A DNA stretch of 64,000 nucleotides from Fen-1135 sp963705275. GTDB taxonomy: Bacteria; Desulfobacterota; Syntrophia; Syntrophales; UBA2185. The stretch covers positions 1,488,001 to 1,552,000 of the forward strand of contig OY970063.1 of the NCBI GenBank assembly GCA_963705275.1, in the 5' to 3' direction. The notes beneath the pieces are model-generated. The model searched no databases and was not told the DNA's origin. It was given only the letters and a program-made list of their open reading frames with translations. Position numbers and translations under genes: made by a program. Shown piece by piece: positions 24,136 through 33,586 of this stretch (the first letter of the stretch is position 1; each line of letters opens with the position of its first letter).

Positions 24136-26307
24136 TTATGTGTCTGTGTATCTGTGTGATAAAGGCAGCGTGAAATAGAATGTCGCTCCCTCATCTACTT
24201 TCCCTTCTGCCCATACCTTTCCACCGTGCATGAGGATGACGCGGTGGATTATGGCGAGGCCGACCCCCGTGCCCTCGAAGTCAGGGTTGTTGTGCAGCCT
24301 CTGAAAGATGCCAAAGAGTTTGTCATAGTATGTCATGTCAAAGCCTATGCCGTTGTCTTTGACATAATACACATCATCATCCCCGTCTGTATAGCCCCCG
24401 GCTTCAATCTCCGCGGGATCTTTGTACTTCGTAAATTTGACGGCGTTGGCAAGGAGGTTGGCATACACCTGTTTGATGAGGGTCCTGTCCCCGTATGCGG
24501 AGGGCATGGCCTGGATATTCAGGGTCATGTTCCTTTCCGGGTTGATGGTTTGCAGCTCCTTCCATACATCCTTTATAATCCCTTCCATCTCCAGATTCGC
24601 TATGGACATCTTCGCCCTGCCCAGGCGGGAAAGCGTCAGGATGTCCTCGATGAGCTGGCCCATCATCTGGGAGCTCGATCTTATGACATTGAACTTGCGC
24701 ATCGAGTCTTCGTCAAATTCATGCCCGTGTTTCTTCAGGAGCATGCGTGCGTAGCCGTCGATGGCACGCAACGGGGCACGCAGGTCGTGAGAGATTGAAT
24801 AGCTGTAACTCTCCAGTTCCTTGTTGATCTCTTCCAGCTTCGCTGTACGTTCCGCAAGGGCTTGCTCTGCTTTCTTGCGCTCGGTGATGTCGTAGACAGA
24901 CGCCATTGTCGCCTGACTGCCACCGTAATCGACTGAGTTTACAGACAGCATGGCCCAGAAGGGCGTTCCGTCCTTGCGCTTGAGCTCCACCTCGTGATCC
25001 ATCAAAAAACCTTTAGACCCCACGGCATCCATCATTTTGCGCCTATCCTCCGGGTTACGCCAGAGTTCGGAGGCATTCAGGTGATTCAATTCCTCCTGTG
25101 TGAAGCCGAAAAGCTTCTCGTAGGCTTTATTGACGTAAAGGAATTTTCCATCGGGTGAGCTTACGCCGACGGCGAGCGAAGAAGTCTCTGTAAAAGCCCT
25201 AAAACGTCCCTCGCTCTCGCGCAGCGCCATTTCACGCGCCTGCACCTTCCCGGCCATTGTGTTGAAGGCATCTGCCAGATCCTGGAATTCCGATATATGA
25301 TTGATCTTGACCTTCTCAGGCACTTCCCCTTGCCCGAAAGCAAACGCGTGACTGCTCAGCGCTTCAACGGGGCTCGTGATCTTGCGGGAAAGGGCCAGAG
25401 CGACAAGGAATGCGGCAAGCGAAACGGACAGAAACAGGAGGGCACTTTTAGCAATAGAGCGGATAATGGGCCCGGTTACTTCTTCTTCTCTTGTTGCGGC
25501 AGTCACGGCCCAGCCGATAGAGGAAACAGGCGTTGCAGCAGACAACCGCATCTTTCCCTCATAGGGCGCATATACTGCCCTATCGGCGACCTCTTCTCCC
25601 TTGAGTACTTTTTCAAGCCTGGGATACAGCCTGAGCCAGTTGCGCTCCTCCCATGTAGCGTTAATAGCAGGATAACGATAGACCAGCATGCCCTTGTTAT
25701 CGACAATGGCATAGCCTCCTCCCTTGTGTCTTTCAACGGCGAGCCGGGGTTCTAATTTTTCGGGGGCGATAGCGGCAAAGACAATGCCGAGCAGAGCCCC
25801 CTTCCCGTCGCGAATGCCGCGCGAGATGCCAAACACCGGTTCCCCGGTAGTCTTTGCAATTATAAGCTCACTGATCATCCATTCACGTCCATTGGCGACA
25901 TCACGAAAATACGATCGGTCACTGTAATCTACGCCGATCATGTCAGGATTGCTTGAATAGATCGCAACACCCTTCGGATTCAACCAGGTGAAATCGCGGA
26001 CAGCTTGGTAGTCCCGGCTCGTCTTAAGGACCCGGGTTATGTCCCTGGGAGTCATCGGCTGCGAGGAGGTTATCGCAAGACCTATTGCAAGCTCTTGATG
26101 GAGGACATCCTGTACGAATGATTCAAACGACTTTGCGACTGCACGGGAAATTTCGAGATTTGATCGAAACTCTGAAGCCCGTTGAGCCTGATAACTGTCA
26201 TAGTATATGTAGGCTTGAATGGCCAAGACAGGGATGAGAATAAGAAGGAGAAGCATGATCAGTCTACTTTGAATGCTCCTCCCCTTTTTTTGCCGCAGTT
26301 CAGTCAT
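24136..26307 (-). CDS. Membrane sensor histidine kinase (dCache-HAMP-PAS-HisKA-HATPase)
   Basis: A 723-residue sensor kinase. TM1 (about 16-36) and TM2 (about 280-305) enclose a double-Cache-like periplasmic domain with motifs such as FTWLNPKGVAIYSSN and VDYSDRSYFRDVANGREW. A HAMP linker follows (about 305-360), a PAS domain at about 365-485 (VGVSSPDGKFLYVNKAYEKL), a short coiled coil, HisKA with the phosphoacceptor in SYSISHDLRAPLRAID, and HATPase with the N-box LLANAVKFTKY and G-boxes (DNGIGFDMT, GTGVGLAI). No response regulator gene is adjacent, so it is an orphan. The ligand is unknown, but dCache domains often bind organic acids or amino acids. Confidence 0.92.
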   Translation of the reverse strand: MTELRQKKGRSIQSRLIMLLLLILIPVLAIQAYIYYDSYQAQRASEFRSNLEISRAVAKSFESFVQDVLHQELAIGLAITSSQPMTPRDITRVLKTSRDYQAVRDFTWLNPKGVAIYSSNPDMIGVDYSDRSYFRDVANGREWMISELIIAKTTGEPVFGISRGIRDGKGALLGIVFAAIAPEKLEPRLAVERHKGGGYAIVDNKGMLVYRYPAINATWEERNWLRLYPRLEKVLKGEEVADRAVYAPYEGKMRLSAATPVSSIGWAVTAATREEEVTGPIIRSIAKSALLFLSVSLAAFLVALALSRKITSPVEALSSHAFAFGQGEVPEKVKINHISEFQDLADAFNTMAGKVQAREMALRESEGRFRAFTETSSLAVGVSSPDGKFLYVNKAYEKLFGFTQEELNHLNASELWRNPEDRRKMMDAVGSKGFLMDHEVELKRKDGTPFWAMLSVNSVDYGGSQATMASVYDITERKKAEQALAERTAKLEEINKELESYSYSISHDLRAPLRAIDGYARMLLKKHGHEFDEDSMRKFNVIRSSSQMMGQLIEDILTLSRLGRAKMSIANLEMEGIIKDVWKELQTINPERNMTLNIQAMPSAYGDRTLIKQVYANLLANAVKFTKYKDPAEIEAGGYTDGDDDVYYVKDNGIGFDMTYYDKLFGIFQRLHNNPDFEGTGVGLAIIHRVILMHGGKVWAEGKVDEGATFYFTLPLSHRYTDT

Positions 26308-26663
26308 GCTTGCTTCTCTCTCTGAAGTCGCCGGGCCATCAGTTTGTGTCTGCCGGGTTACTTGATTTTTTTAGTCTCAATCTTTAGGAGGTTATTTATA
26401 CACCAAAATCATAGATTTGTGTGAGAGAAAGAATTAGCTCACATCAATTACCGACAGCAAGCTTCATTGTTAACATCTACTAATCCACACATTCAATAAT
26501 TAAGAAAGCCTCTCAATTACCATTTGTAATTCTCAACTTAAATCACCAAGGTCACTTGACAGGCGAGAATGCGTTATGTTATGTACGAGCAACATCAACT
26601 AATCGCACAGTGCGTCCAGGAACAGAGAAGATTAACCTGACAAAAAAACAAGGAGCAATCACC
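26308..26663. other. Intergenic gap between divergent genes
   Basis: Divergent promoter region for the histidine kinase and the PEGA lipoprotein. No coding sequence is convincing here: an in-frame ATG at 26577 and other starts exist upstream of the lipoprotein ATG, but they lack a ribosome site. Confidence 0.35.
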
Positions 26664-27392
26664 ATGAACAAACTGCTACTCACCGCGATGGGCTGCATTG
26701 TCTTTTGGTCATACGGTTGCAGTTCTCCGATTCTGAAACAGGATATACCGGTATCGACAAATCCCATGGGTGCAAAAATCTTTGCGAATGGTCAACTTGT
26801 GGGTCAGACACCGACCACCATTTCCCTTGATCGCAACCGTGAACACATCCTGACCCTGGTCAAAAATGACTACCGTCAGGAGGACGTAATAATCAAAAGG
26901 CAGTACCAACAGGACAAAGTACTCATGAGATCTGTTCAGTCAGGCGTTGATGCGGGACTCTTCTTCAAAGATGCCAGGATGGGAGTGCAACGTAGTGCAA
27001 TGTCCATGTACAATCAGGAACATACGGGAGAAGCATACGTTCTGGTACCAGTGGCTGTGACGGTAGATCTTACCCCGCTCGATGTTAGTCGGGCAGGCGC
27101 GAACACCGGAGCCGTCAAAGCTCAAAAAAGAAGTCCGGCTTCACAGCCGCCTGTGACAATCGAATCCGCACCCATTGATAGGCGCGAAGTGTCAAAGGAG
27201 CTGCTCAAGACCGGAATAACTGCCGCAACTGCACAATCCAATCCGCTTGAAAAGAAATGGGAGACTTCGTCTTCATCGAGAAGCTACACTAAGCCGGATG
27301 GTACGAGAGTCCAGGAGAAATCGAGCACAAAGGCCGGCGTCGGCATTGATCCGGCAGGCCTGGTCGATGTTATCAATGTACTCTTTAAGTAA
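26664..27392 (+). CDS. PEGA-domain lipoprotein
   Basis: A 242-residue lipoprotein; the ATG at 26664 has AAGGAG 8 nt upstream. The signal ends YGCSS (Cys18). Residues ~27-70 form a PEGA-like domain: VSTNPMGAKIFANGQLVGQT then PTTISLDRNREHILTL, the usual P.GA.V.v.G..vG.TP pattern. The C-terminal half is polar and Ser/Thr-rich. PEGA domains are thought to bind surface or cell-wall structures. It is 51 bp upstream of another small exported protein on the same strand. Confidence 0.82.
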   Translation: MNKLLLTAMGCIVFWSYGCSSPILKQDIPVSTNPMGAKIFANGQLVGQTPTTISLDRNREHILTLVKNDYRQEDVIIKRQYQQDKVLMRSVQSGVDAGLFFKDARMGVQRSAMSMYNQEHTGEAYVLVPVAVTVDLTPLDVSRAGANTGAVKAQKRSPASQPPVTIESAPIDRREVSKELLKTGITAATAQSNPLEKKWETSSSSRSYTKPDGTRVQEKSSTKAGVGIDPAGLVDVINVLFK

Positions 27393-27443
27393 TCTGTTGC
27401 TTTTAGAACGTCTCAAGCCTTCTGATACGGAGGATAATTTTGT

Positions 27444-27917
27444 ATGAAAAAAATCGCTTCAATAATTTTTGCTGTTGTCATCTTCTTCTTAGTAACCAAC
27501 ATCACGATGGCTTTCGACATTAAGACACTTGACGCGGTAAGCGTTTTGATGCCAAAAGCAAAAGTTCTCTCCCTGCTGGGGCCCCCTGATGAGATCGGCA
27601 ACCTGGGGAAAGGTCTAAGAACGGAAATATACAAGGTCTCCAAAATGGATCCTATGGTGGGGACGGGCTGCATATACGACGATGACCAGTATCTTAAAGG
27701 ACAGGCATTTATCTTTAAAGGCAACCTGGGCAAAAAGTCAGTTGAGGCAATAGAGAAGTGTGGATTTGCCATTCTGGAGAAAAAGGAAAACTTTTCCCTC
27801 CTCTCCGGCAAGGATGACGATACAGGCCTGCCTATAATGGTGACGGTGCTGGAGGATGGTGGCATGACAACAGTCATCGCTTTCGAGAAGAATTTCTACG
27901 ATCAACGAGTAAAATAG
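27444..27917 (+). CDS. Small exported protein of unknown function
   Basis: A 157-residue secreted protein. A signal peptide (MKKIASIIFAVVIFFL to about Ala23) is followed by a soluble domain with VSVLMPKAKVLSLLGPPDE near 32 and a CIYDDDQYLKGQAFIFKG segment. SmpA/BamE-like beginnings ('V..L.GPPD') are suggested but weak. GGAGG precedes the ATG. Probably one unit with the PEGA gene; a terminator follows at 28001. Confidence 0.7.
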   Translation: MKKIASIIFAVVIFFLVTNITMAFDIKTLDAVSVLMPKAKVLSLLGPPDEIGNLGKGLRTEIYKVSKMDPMVGTGCIYDDDQYLKGQAFIFKGNLGKKSVEAIEKCGFAILEKKENFSLLSGKDDDTGLPIMVTVLEDGGMTTVIAFEKNFYDQRVK

Positions 27918-28000
27918 CGGGATTTGATGTCATAGCAACATTTCCTGACGTCAGGGGAGAGTTTAAGCAGTAACGAAACACAGAAACGATTTAATTCTAG

Positions 28001-28037
28001 AAAGGCAGGGTCAGAAATGACTCTGCCTTTTTTATTT
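28001..28037 (+). terminator. Rho-independent terminator
   Basis: Stem AAAGGCAGGGTCA with TGACTCTGCCTTT (one G-T pair) and a 4-nt loop GAAA, followed by TTTTATTTT. It ends the PEGA/exported-protein unit. Confidence 0.85.
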
Positions 28038-28271
28038 TCATCGATAACGATTATAGATTGTAATGTAGCGCAGAAGGGCAGAATAAAGAAACAACATTAC
28101 AGGAAGGAAGGGACGGAATAGAGATCCTCGACGCCACGCTTTTACGAAGGAAGCAGAAGCGCTCTTTTATGCTTGCCTAAAAAGGAGGGAACGATTATTG
28201 TGCGCTGAGCCGATTTCTAGAGTACAAAAGAGCTTGAATATAACTAAAGAACTTTATCGTGAGGTTCGGAG

Positions 28272-31127
28272 ATGGCAGGTTTTCGGGTTTGGATCCTTTG
28301 CGCAATCTTCTTCTTCTCAGGCGCTGCCGCACTGATCTTTGAGACCCTTTGGTTTCGCCAAGCAGGTCTGGCCTTCGGCAACAGCGTTTGGGCCTCCAGC
28401 CTCGTACTGTCGAGCTTCATGGCCGGTCTGGCGCTTGGAAATGGCCTAGCGATTCGCTTCGGCAAGAACATCCATCGGCCTGTCATCCTTTATGCGGGGA
28501 TCGAGGTTGCTATTGGCGCCACAGGAGCAATTCTCGTCTTCATCATGCCCCTCCTGGCATACTGGCTTGCACCAGTACTACAGCCATTTCTGGATTCCCC
28601 GTGGTTCCTCAATCCACTGCGTTTCTCCTTTGCATTCCTGCTGCTCGTAATCCCGACCACGGCGATGGGTGCGACACTCCCGCTTCTCGTGAAGGCGCTG
28701 CGGGAGTTCGACTCAAACTTCGGTTCCGCCCTCGGACTACTGTATGGCTTGAACACCTTTGGGGCGGTACTCGGTGCAATTTGCGGCGAGTTGCTTCTCA
28801 TCCCCTGGCTGGGCGTTACAGGCACAGCCCTGGCGGCTACTGCGATTAATTTCGGAGCCGGGTTAACAGCGCTCTGGCTCTCCCGTGGGCTGTCCAAATG
28901 GCCCTCTAAGAATGGTGCATTCAATGCCGACGGCTTGACTGCACGTCATTCAAGGCTGCCATGGCGTTTCATTGCTGCTGCCTTCTTTTCCGGTGCTATC
29001 CTCCTCGCCTTAGAGGTTGTCTGGTTCCGCTTCCTGCAGCTCTTCTTATACCCGACGAGTTTGGCGTTTGCTCTGATGCTCGCGGTGGTTCTCTCCGGGA
29101 TAGGCCTCGGCGGCTTCGCCACCGCTCTATGGTCGCGTCACGACCACGATGCCTTCCGTCACGCCCCAACTGTTGCATTCCTCTCAGGAACGTTGTCGGT
29201 CATTATCTACACGCTTTTCTTCCTCGTGCCACATGGGTATGCTGGAAACGTCGGCCATCCCCTCGAGGTGCTTCGGTTGGCTATACCGCTTATTTTCCCT
29301 GCTGCCATGCTCTCCGGCGTCCTGTTTACGCTTACCGGGATGGCGGTCCATCGGCACCTGCTGGTGGAGGTCCATGCGGCGGGAGTCCTCACGCTGGCGA
29401 ACACCACCGGCGCCGGACTTGGGTCGCTGCTCGCGGGATTTATCCTCCTTCCGCTGGCAGGCATGGAGATGTCGTTCTACCTCCTGGCAGCTCTCTATGG
29501 TGTCGTTGCCCTGCTGCTCTGGCCCGCCACGACAAAGGGGATACAGGACACGTCAATCTGGCCGCGGAGGCTGACTGCCGTGTGCCTCCTGTTCGTACTG
29601 CTTTTCTTTCCCTTCGGATGGATGCAGGAGCGCTACCTGGTTCAGGTTGCCCGCACATACGGCTATCCTGAGAAAGCGAAGGTCGTCGGGATGCGCGAGG
29701 GGCGAACCGAGACCATCCTCTATTTGCGGTCCGAGTTATTTGGCGAACCGGTGTCATATAGGCTGGTCACTAATGGTTTTAGCATGGCAGACAGCTCGGT
29801 ATTTGCCAGACGATACATGAAGCTCTTCATTTACTTACCCGTGGCCCTCCACCCGAACCCTGAGAGAGCGCTGCTCATCAGCTACGGCATCGGTTCCACC
29901 GCTAAGGCGCTTACAGACACACGCAGCCTCAAACGCATCGATGTCGTCGACATATCGCAGGAGATCCTCGAGATGAATGAGTTGGTCTATCCACTCCCGA
30001 CAGATTATCCCCTTCGAGATCCGAGGATTCATGTCTACGTCGAGGATGGCCGCTACTTCCTTCAGACGAGAGATCAGCGCTATGACCTGATCACCTCCGA
30101 ACCTCCTCCACCCAAGCACGCCGGGATTGTCAACCTTTACACGCGTGAGTACTTCAAGCTCATTTACAACCGTCTCGCCGAAGGAGGCATCAACACCTAC
30201 TGGTTGCCGATGCACAACTTCATGGAAGAAGATGCCAAGGGGATCATCCGGGCCTACTGCGATGTCTTCCAGGATTGCTCCCTGTGGCGCGGGTTCAACT
30301 TAAACTGGATGCTCCTCGGCTCACGCAATGCCAGCTACGAGCGCTCGGAGAAGGAGTTCCGAGCCCAGTGGAGCGACCCAGTAGTAGCGAGTGAGCTCCG
30401 GATCCTCGGCATCGAGGTCCCGGAGCAATTAGGCGCGCTGTTCCTCGCCGACGCTTCCGATCTCAAGGAGATGACACAGGACGTCCAGCCTCTGGTCGAC
30501 AACTTTCCCAAGCGCCTGCAGGACCAGCTTCCGACTTTGAAATATCAGGCCTTCACGTATGCTCCCTGGATGGACCGCACACTCGTGCGCACCCGATTTG
30601 AACGCAGCAACTTCATCGGGAGGTCATGGCCCGAGGAACTTCGCAGAGGGAGCATTCCCTACTTCGATTACCAGCAACGCCTCGAAGAGCGTGTGGCGCG
30701 TTCCCCGGTCGCGTCCGTCGAGTCGCAGAGGCTCTATGAGAATTTAGATGCCATTCTTACGCGGACTCGGTTGAAAACGCTGGCACTCTGGTATCTCAAC
30801 GTCACCGACGACGAACTGCGCGCCGTGGACCGTGCATCGAGCCAGAGCGTGCCCGAAGCGACCGTCCTGACATTTTCCGGGTACCGCGCCATAGCCGAGC
30901 GTCAGTTCCAGCATGCGGCCGACCTCTTGGGAAAAGCGTCATCGATCACGCACGTCCGTGACGTGCACTACCTCCGTCTTTATGCCCTGTGCATGGCTGG
31001 TCGAGTGCCCGAGGCGGCATCCGAAGCCCGGAAAGCCCGCGCCTGGCTCGTGATTGGAAGCGAAGATCCGGGGTTCTGGAGATTCATGGACCAGCGATTT
31101 GGACTTCGCATTCCCCACGACAGCTGA
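28272..31127 (+). CDS. Membrane protein fused to a spermidine synthase-like domain
   Basis: A 951-residue protein. The first ~450 residues hold about 12 hydrophobic segments with the pattern of the 'fused MFS/spermidine synthase' family (FFSGAAALIFETLWFRQAGL at the start). Residues ~520-690 form a class I methyltransferase-like spermidine synthase domain: LLISYGIGSTAKALT, VVDISQEILEM, then DGRYFLQTRDQRYDLITSEP. The remaining C-terminal part has helical repeats. The catalytic D..D aminopropyltransferase signature is not obvious, so polyamine synthesis is not assured; such proteins are common in Desulfobacterota with unknown substrates. It stands alone on its strand. Confidence 0.85.
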   Translation: MAGFRVWILCAIFFFSGAAALIFETLWFRQAGLAFGNSVWASSLVLSSFMAGLALGNGLAIRFGKNIHRPVILYAGIEVAIGATGAILVFIMPLLAYWLAPVLQPFLDSPWFLNPLRFSFAFLLLVIPTTAMGATLPLLVKALREFDSNFGSALGLLYGLNTFGAVLGAICGELLLIPWLGVTGTALAATAINFGAGLTALWLSRGLSKWPSKNGAFNADGLTARHSRLPWRFIAAAFFSGAILLALEVVWFRFLQLFLYPTSLAFALMLAVVLSGIGLGGFATALWSRHDHDAFRHAPTVAFLSGTLSVIIYTLFFLVPHGYAGNVGHPLEVLRLAIPLIFPAAMLSGVLFTLTGMAVHRHLLVEVHAAGVLTLANTTGAGLGSLLAGFILLPLAGMEMSFYLLAALYGVVALLLWPATTKGIQDTSIWPRRLTAVCLLFVLLFFPFGWMQERYLVQVARTYGYPEKAKVVGMREGRTETILYLRSELFGEPVSYRLVTNGFSMADSSVFARRYMKLFIYLPVALHPNPERALLISYGIGSTAKALTDTRSLKRIDVVDISQEILEMNELVYPLPTDYPLRDPRIHVYVEDGRYFLQTRDQRYDLITSEPPPPKHAGIVNLYTREYFKLIYNRLAEGGINTYWLPMHNFMEEDAKGIIRAYCDVFQDCSLWRGFNLNWMLLGSRNASYERSEKEFRAQWSDPVVASELRILGIEVPEQLGALFLADASDLKEMTQDVQPLVDNFPKRLQDQLPTLKYQAFTYAPWMDRTLVRTRFERSNFIGRSWPEELRRGSIPYFDYQQRLEERVARSPVASVESQRLYENLDAILTRTRLKTLALWYLNVTDDELRAVDRASSQSVPEATVLTFSGYRAIAERQFQHAADLLGKASSITHVRDVHYLRLYALCMAGRVPEAASEARKARAWLVIGSEDPGFWRFMDQRFGLRIPHDS

Positions 31128-31349
31128 CGACGGCCTAGAAAGTATTCTTCTACCTCCACATCGAGCTCGTCCCCGTATGTCGTGACATCGTTCTTAAAGC
31201 TCATCGGAGCCGCAATACCGATCAGACCATTACAATAAAAGGCTTTCACGCAAATTGTGTCACTTAACGAGACTGCTCCTGGAACATGAAGAGCTAGAAG
31301 TTTATATAGATCAGAAAAGAGTTGGCAGGGTTTATTGTTTTAAAGGGGC

Positions 31350-31694
31350 TTATAAGTAGCGGCTAATGTCTTTTTGAACTTGAGGGTCGACATCAACAAA
31401 CTCTATTCCACAATCATAGGCTTTACGGTCAGACATATGGTTAATAGAAAATTCCTCAACCCAAACCACCGTACCTTTAACGGTAATGAAATCATTCTCA
31501 CCTCGAAGAGATAATTTAAGTCTCAGGAGCGCACCAATGTCAATCTTTTCAGGAACCGTGAGACATATCCCTCCGGCACTTACACGCTTAGATCGGATTT
31601 CTCCTGTCCTGTGAGGAGAACCTTTAAGCACATCATATTTGACCTTTACGTTGAGCGGAATGCGCGAGAATTTGCTTTTTTCCACTATAGTCAT
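31350..31694 (-). CDS. PilZ-domain protein
   Basis: A 114-residue PilZ domain, expected to bind cyclic di-GMP. The N-terminal FSRIPLNVKVKY carries an Arg-rich element and the second motif is RSKRVSAGGICLTVP (the D/N-x-S-x-x-G site reading V-S-A-G-G). The C-terminal DCGIEFVDVDPQVQKDISRYL closes the fold. It is a single-domain effector, so it probably modulates another protein such as a flagellar or envelope component. Monocistronic. Confidence 0.8.
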   Translation of the reverse strand: MTIVEKSKFSRIPLNVKVKYDVLKGSPHRTGEIRSKRVSAGGICLTVPEKIDIGALLRLKLSLRGENDFITVKGTVVWVEEFSINHMSDRKAYDCGIEFVDVDPQVQKDISRYL

Positions 31695-31922
31695 ATCAAA
31701 TCGCTCCTGGAACTACATCATAGAGGTTATCAAAATAATATTTTGTGACCCGTGTCACGTCTTCCCTTTGAAGTCTATATCAAGAAATTCCACAAAGCTG
31801 TTTTTGGGTTTAATTTGGGTTGTAGGAGCGAAACGGGATCTATGACGGCACTTTGCACAGCTCGCTTGAGTGTTCTTGTGCTATAGGCAAATATAATAAA
31901 ATTTACGAATATTTATAAAGCA

Positions 31923-32696
31923 TCAGTTGGTCAAGAACAAATATTTGTTTTTAATACTAACATTATTGATAGAGTACCGGAAGGGTGAGAGAACCGGAAT
32001 GCGATCAAATGGGTTGAATGTATTTTGTAACTCTTGACTGATGGCATCGGGGATTAGGAAATGGTTGACAATGACCTTTGAAGATAGAGCAGAAAGGGCA
32101 TTATCCTTTGCTTTCATCTGGAAGGCTGCATAGCCATTCAGCTTTTCCCCTTTCACGTATTTATCCAGAAGCTTCAGGATTTTAGGAGAGATTTCAGAAA
32201 CCGGAATATCGAAAAGACATTCGGCATAAGGCGGCGAAAACCTGATTGAGATTCGAACCTGTTTTTTTTGAAGCTTTTTCAGTTTACCGGCAAGGTATCC
32301 CTCAATGGCCTTGGCCGAAATCAGAATACCCACTTTGCTCTTAGAAGAGGAAAGTATCTTGAACTTTTTTGCTTTCTTTAGTTGGTTGAAGTCGATGACC
32401 GGGTTTTCGTATAAGACGGTCATGTAATCCGCCACCATATCTCCAAGTACGGCACTTTCAAACTTCACAGCAAGGGTTTTCATTTCACTTGGCTTATCTT
32501 TTGACAGCTTGATCTGAACCACAATATTTTTGCACTGAATATTCTTACCCAAGGTCTTCATTATCTCATTCTCTAAAGGCTTGGCGGTAAGCTCCGTTGT
32601 TTCTGCGGATGAGACAATGGGGAAGATAAGGCCAATGGAGATCAAAAGGAAACAAGACAGTAATCGAATCCTCTTATTTTTGTATGATTTCCCCAT
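31923..32696 (-). CDS. DUF2993/LmeA-like exported protein
   Basis: A 257-residue exported protein. The ATG at 32696 is preferred because it begins a good signal peptide (MGKSYKNKRIRLLSCFLLIS); it lies 23 bp inside the end of the upstream gene, suggesting coupling. The rest resembles DUF2993 (LmeA-type lipid-binding) proteins by pattern: alternating strands with the Leu-rich KILKLLDKYVKGEKLNGYAAF. If so, it would move or bind lipid in the envelope. The family call is tentative. Confidence 0.6.
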   Translation of the reverse strand: MGKSYKNKRIRLLSCFLLISIGLIFPIVSSAETTELTAKPLENEIMKTLGKNIQCKNIVVQIKLSKDKPSEMKTLAVKFESAVLGDMVADYMTVLYENPVIDFNQLKKAKKFKILSSSKSKVGILISAKAIEGYLAGKLKKLQKKQVRISIRFSPPYAECLFDIPVSEISPKILKLLDKYVKGEKLNGYAAFQMKAKDNALSALSSKVIVNHFLIPDAISQELQNTFNPFDRIPVLSPFRYSINNVSIKNKYLFLTN

Positions 32697-33069
32697 TTTC
32701 AATGAAGAGCTCCTTATATCCATAGCGGGTCGGATCTGAAACTGTAATTCGATAACGATCAAGCTCATCTGACTCATAGATAAATGATTTTTCCGCGCCC
32801 GGCTCCAACGGTATTTTGTCAATAAATTCCGGTTTCAATTGTTCGAGTTTATCAGGGTATCTCAGATTTTTCACATAATAGGCTTCAACAGCCTGAGATA
32901 GGACAGTCATGTCGTTCAACACCTGCATTTGGGGAGAATCTGCTTTTTCCATCGGCGGATTGTAGTGTTCAGGTCCTCCTTTTTGATAGAGGTAAAAAAC
33001 ATAAACTGCGATGACAATCATTACAAGCAATATGATGCCCAACAAGAATTTCAATTTCCCGCGAAACAT
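32674..33069 (-). CDS. Membrane-anchored GspG-like C-terminal domain protein
   Basis: A 131-residue protein with an N-terminal TM (about 6-28, KFLLGIILLVMIVIAVYVFY). A soluble domain follows with LSQAVEAYYVKNLRYPDKLEQL and then YRITVSDPTRYGYKELFIENG. The 'L..A..aY...n..YP..l..L' pattern matches the T2SSG C-terminus of major pseudopilins, but the prepilin cleavage site is missing. It overlaps the next gene by 23 bp. Role unknown. Confidence 0.65.
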   Translation of the reverse strand: MFRGKLKFLLGIILLVMIVIAVYVFYLYQKGGPEHYNPPMEKADSPQMQVLNDMTVLSQAVEAYYVKNLRYPDKLEQLKPEFIDKIPLEPGAEKSFIYESDELDRYRITVSDPTRYGYKELFIENGEIIQK

Positions 33070-33252
33070 ATTAAGACATGCCCCCTGTTCTTCTATTATG
33101 CTAAATATTAATATACGTTAAATTTGGTTTGGCAGCGATTTAGCTTCTATACAGAATCTCATGGGAAATCAAACAAATGTTATTTATGGATTCCGGATAA
33201 TGAATATTGTTTGAAATAGAGCATGCCCCAGAAATTATCGAACACTCTCTTT
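33070..33252. other. Intergenic gap before repeat A copy 3
   Basis: AT-rich, no ORF or strong hairpin seen. It should contain the promoter of the GspG-like/DUF2993 pair, which reads to the left. Confidence 0.35.
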
Positions 33253-33360
33253 CAGGAAGAAACAAAGGGGAATTAGCTCGCCAATAGGGATAAAAATGGG
33301 CAATGGAAGGAAATGCATATTTTGTAGTGAAGCCAGTTATCGCTTACATCTACAAATATT
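33253..33360 (+). repeat. Dispersed intergenic repeat A, copy 3
   Basis: Begins CAGGAAGAAACAAAGGGGAA and continues CTCGCCAATAGGGATAAAAA. Its right half (GGAAGGAAATGCATATTTTG to CGCTTACATCTACAA) is shared with the copy at 36567-36640, so the copies have partial overlaps. Confidence 0.8.
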
Positions 33361-33586
33361 CAGTGACGGGCAGTTATTAGAATTGAGGATTATCATTTGA
33401 ATTGTAGTATCTGACATTACTAATGAGCCAAGCAAAGACTTAACCCGTTTACCTTTCGCAGTGAGTATAAATTTTCAGTGCGCGGCGTCCCGGAGCGCCG
33501 GGGCGGACATGTTGGGCAAACCCTGTGACCGATCTCCGCCTCTTTGCCGAGGGCGATGATATAGAGCTTGAAACTGAAGGTATTTT
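33361..33586. other. Intergenic region downstream of mreB
   Basis: Contains a short CGGCG/CGCCG hairpin (33483-33500) that could end mreB transcription, but it lacks a T-tract. Nothing else was recognised; mreC and mreD are not present. Confidence 0.35.

Noticed and set aside
30980..31249. Minus-strand frame at the end of the spermidine synthase-like gene, starting MKAFYCNGLIGIAAPMSF
   Set aside because: The first ~40 residues look somewhat protein-like, but most of the frame is antisense to the real gene and no ribosome site or family is seen. It may be a gene scrap.
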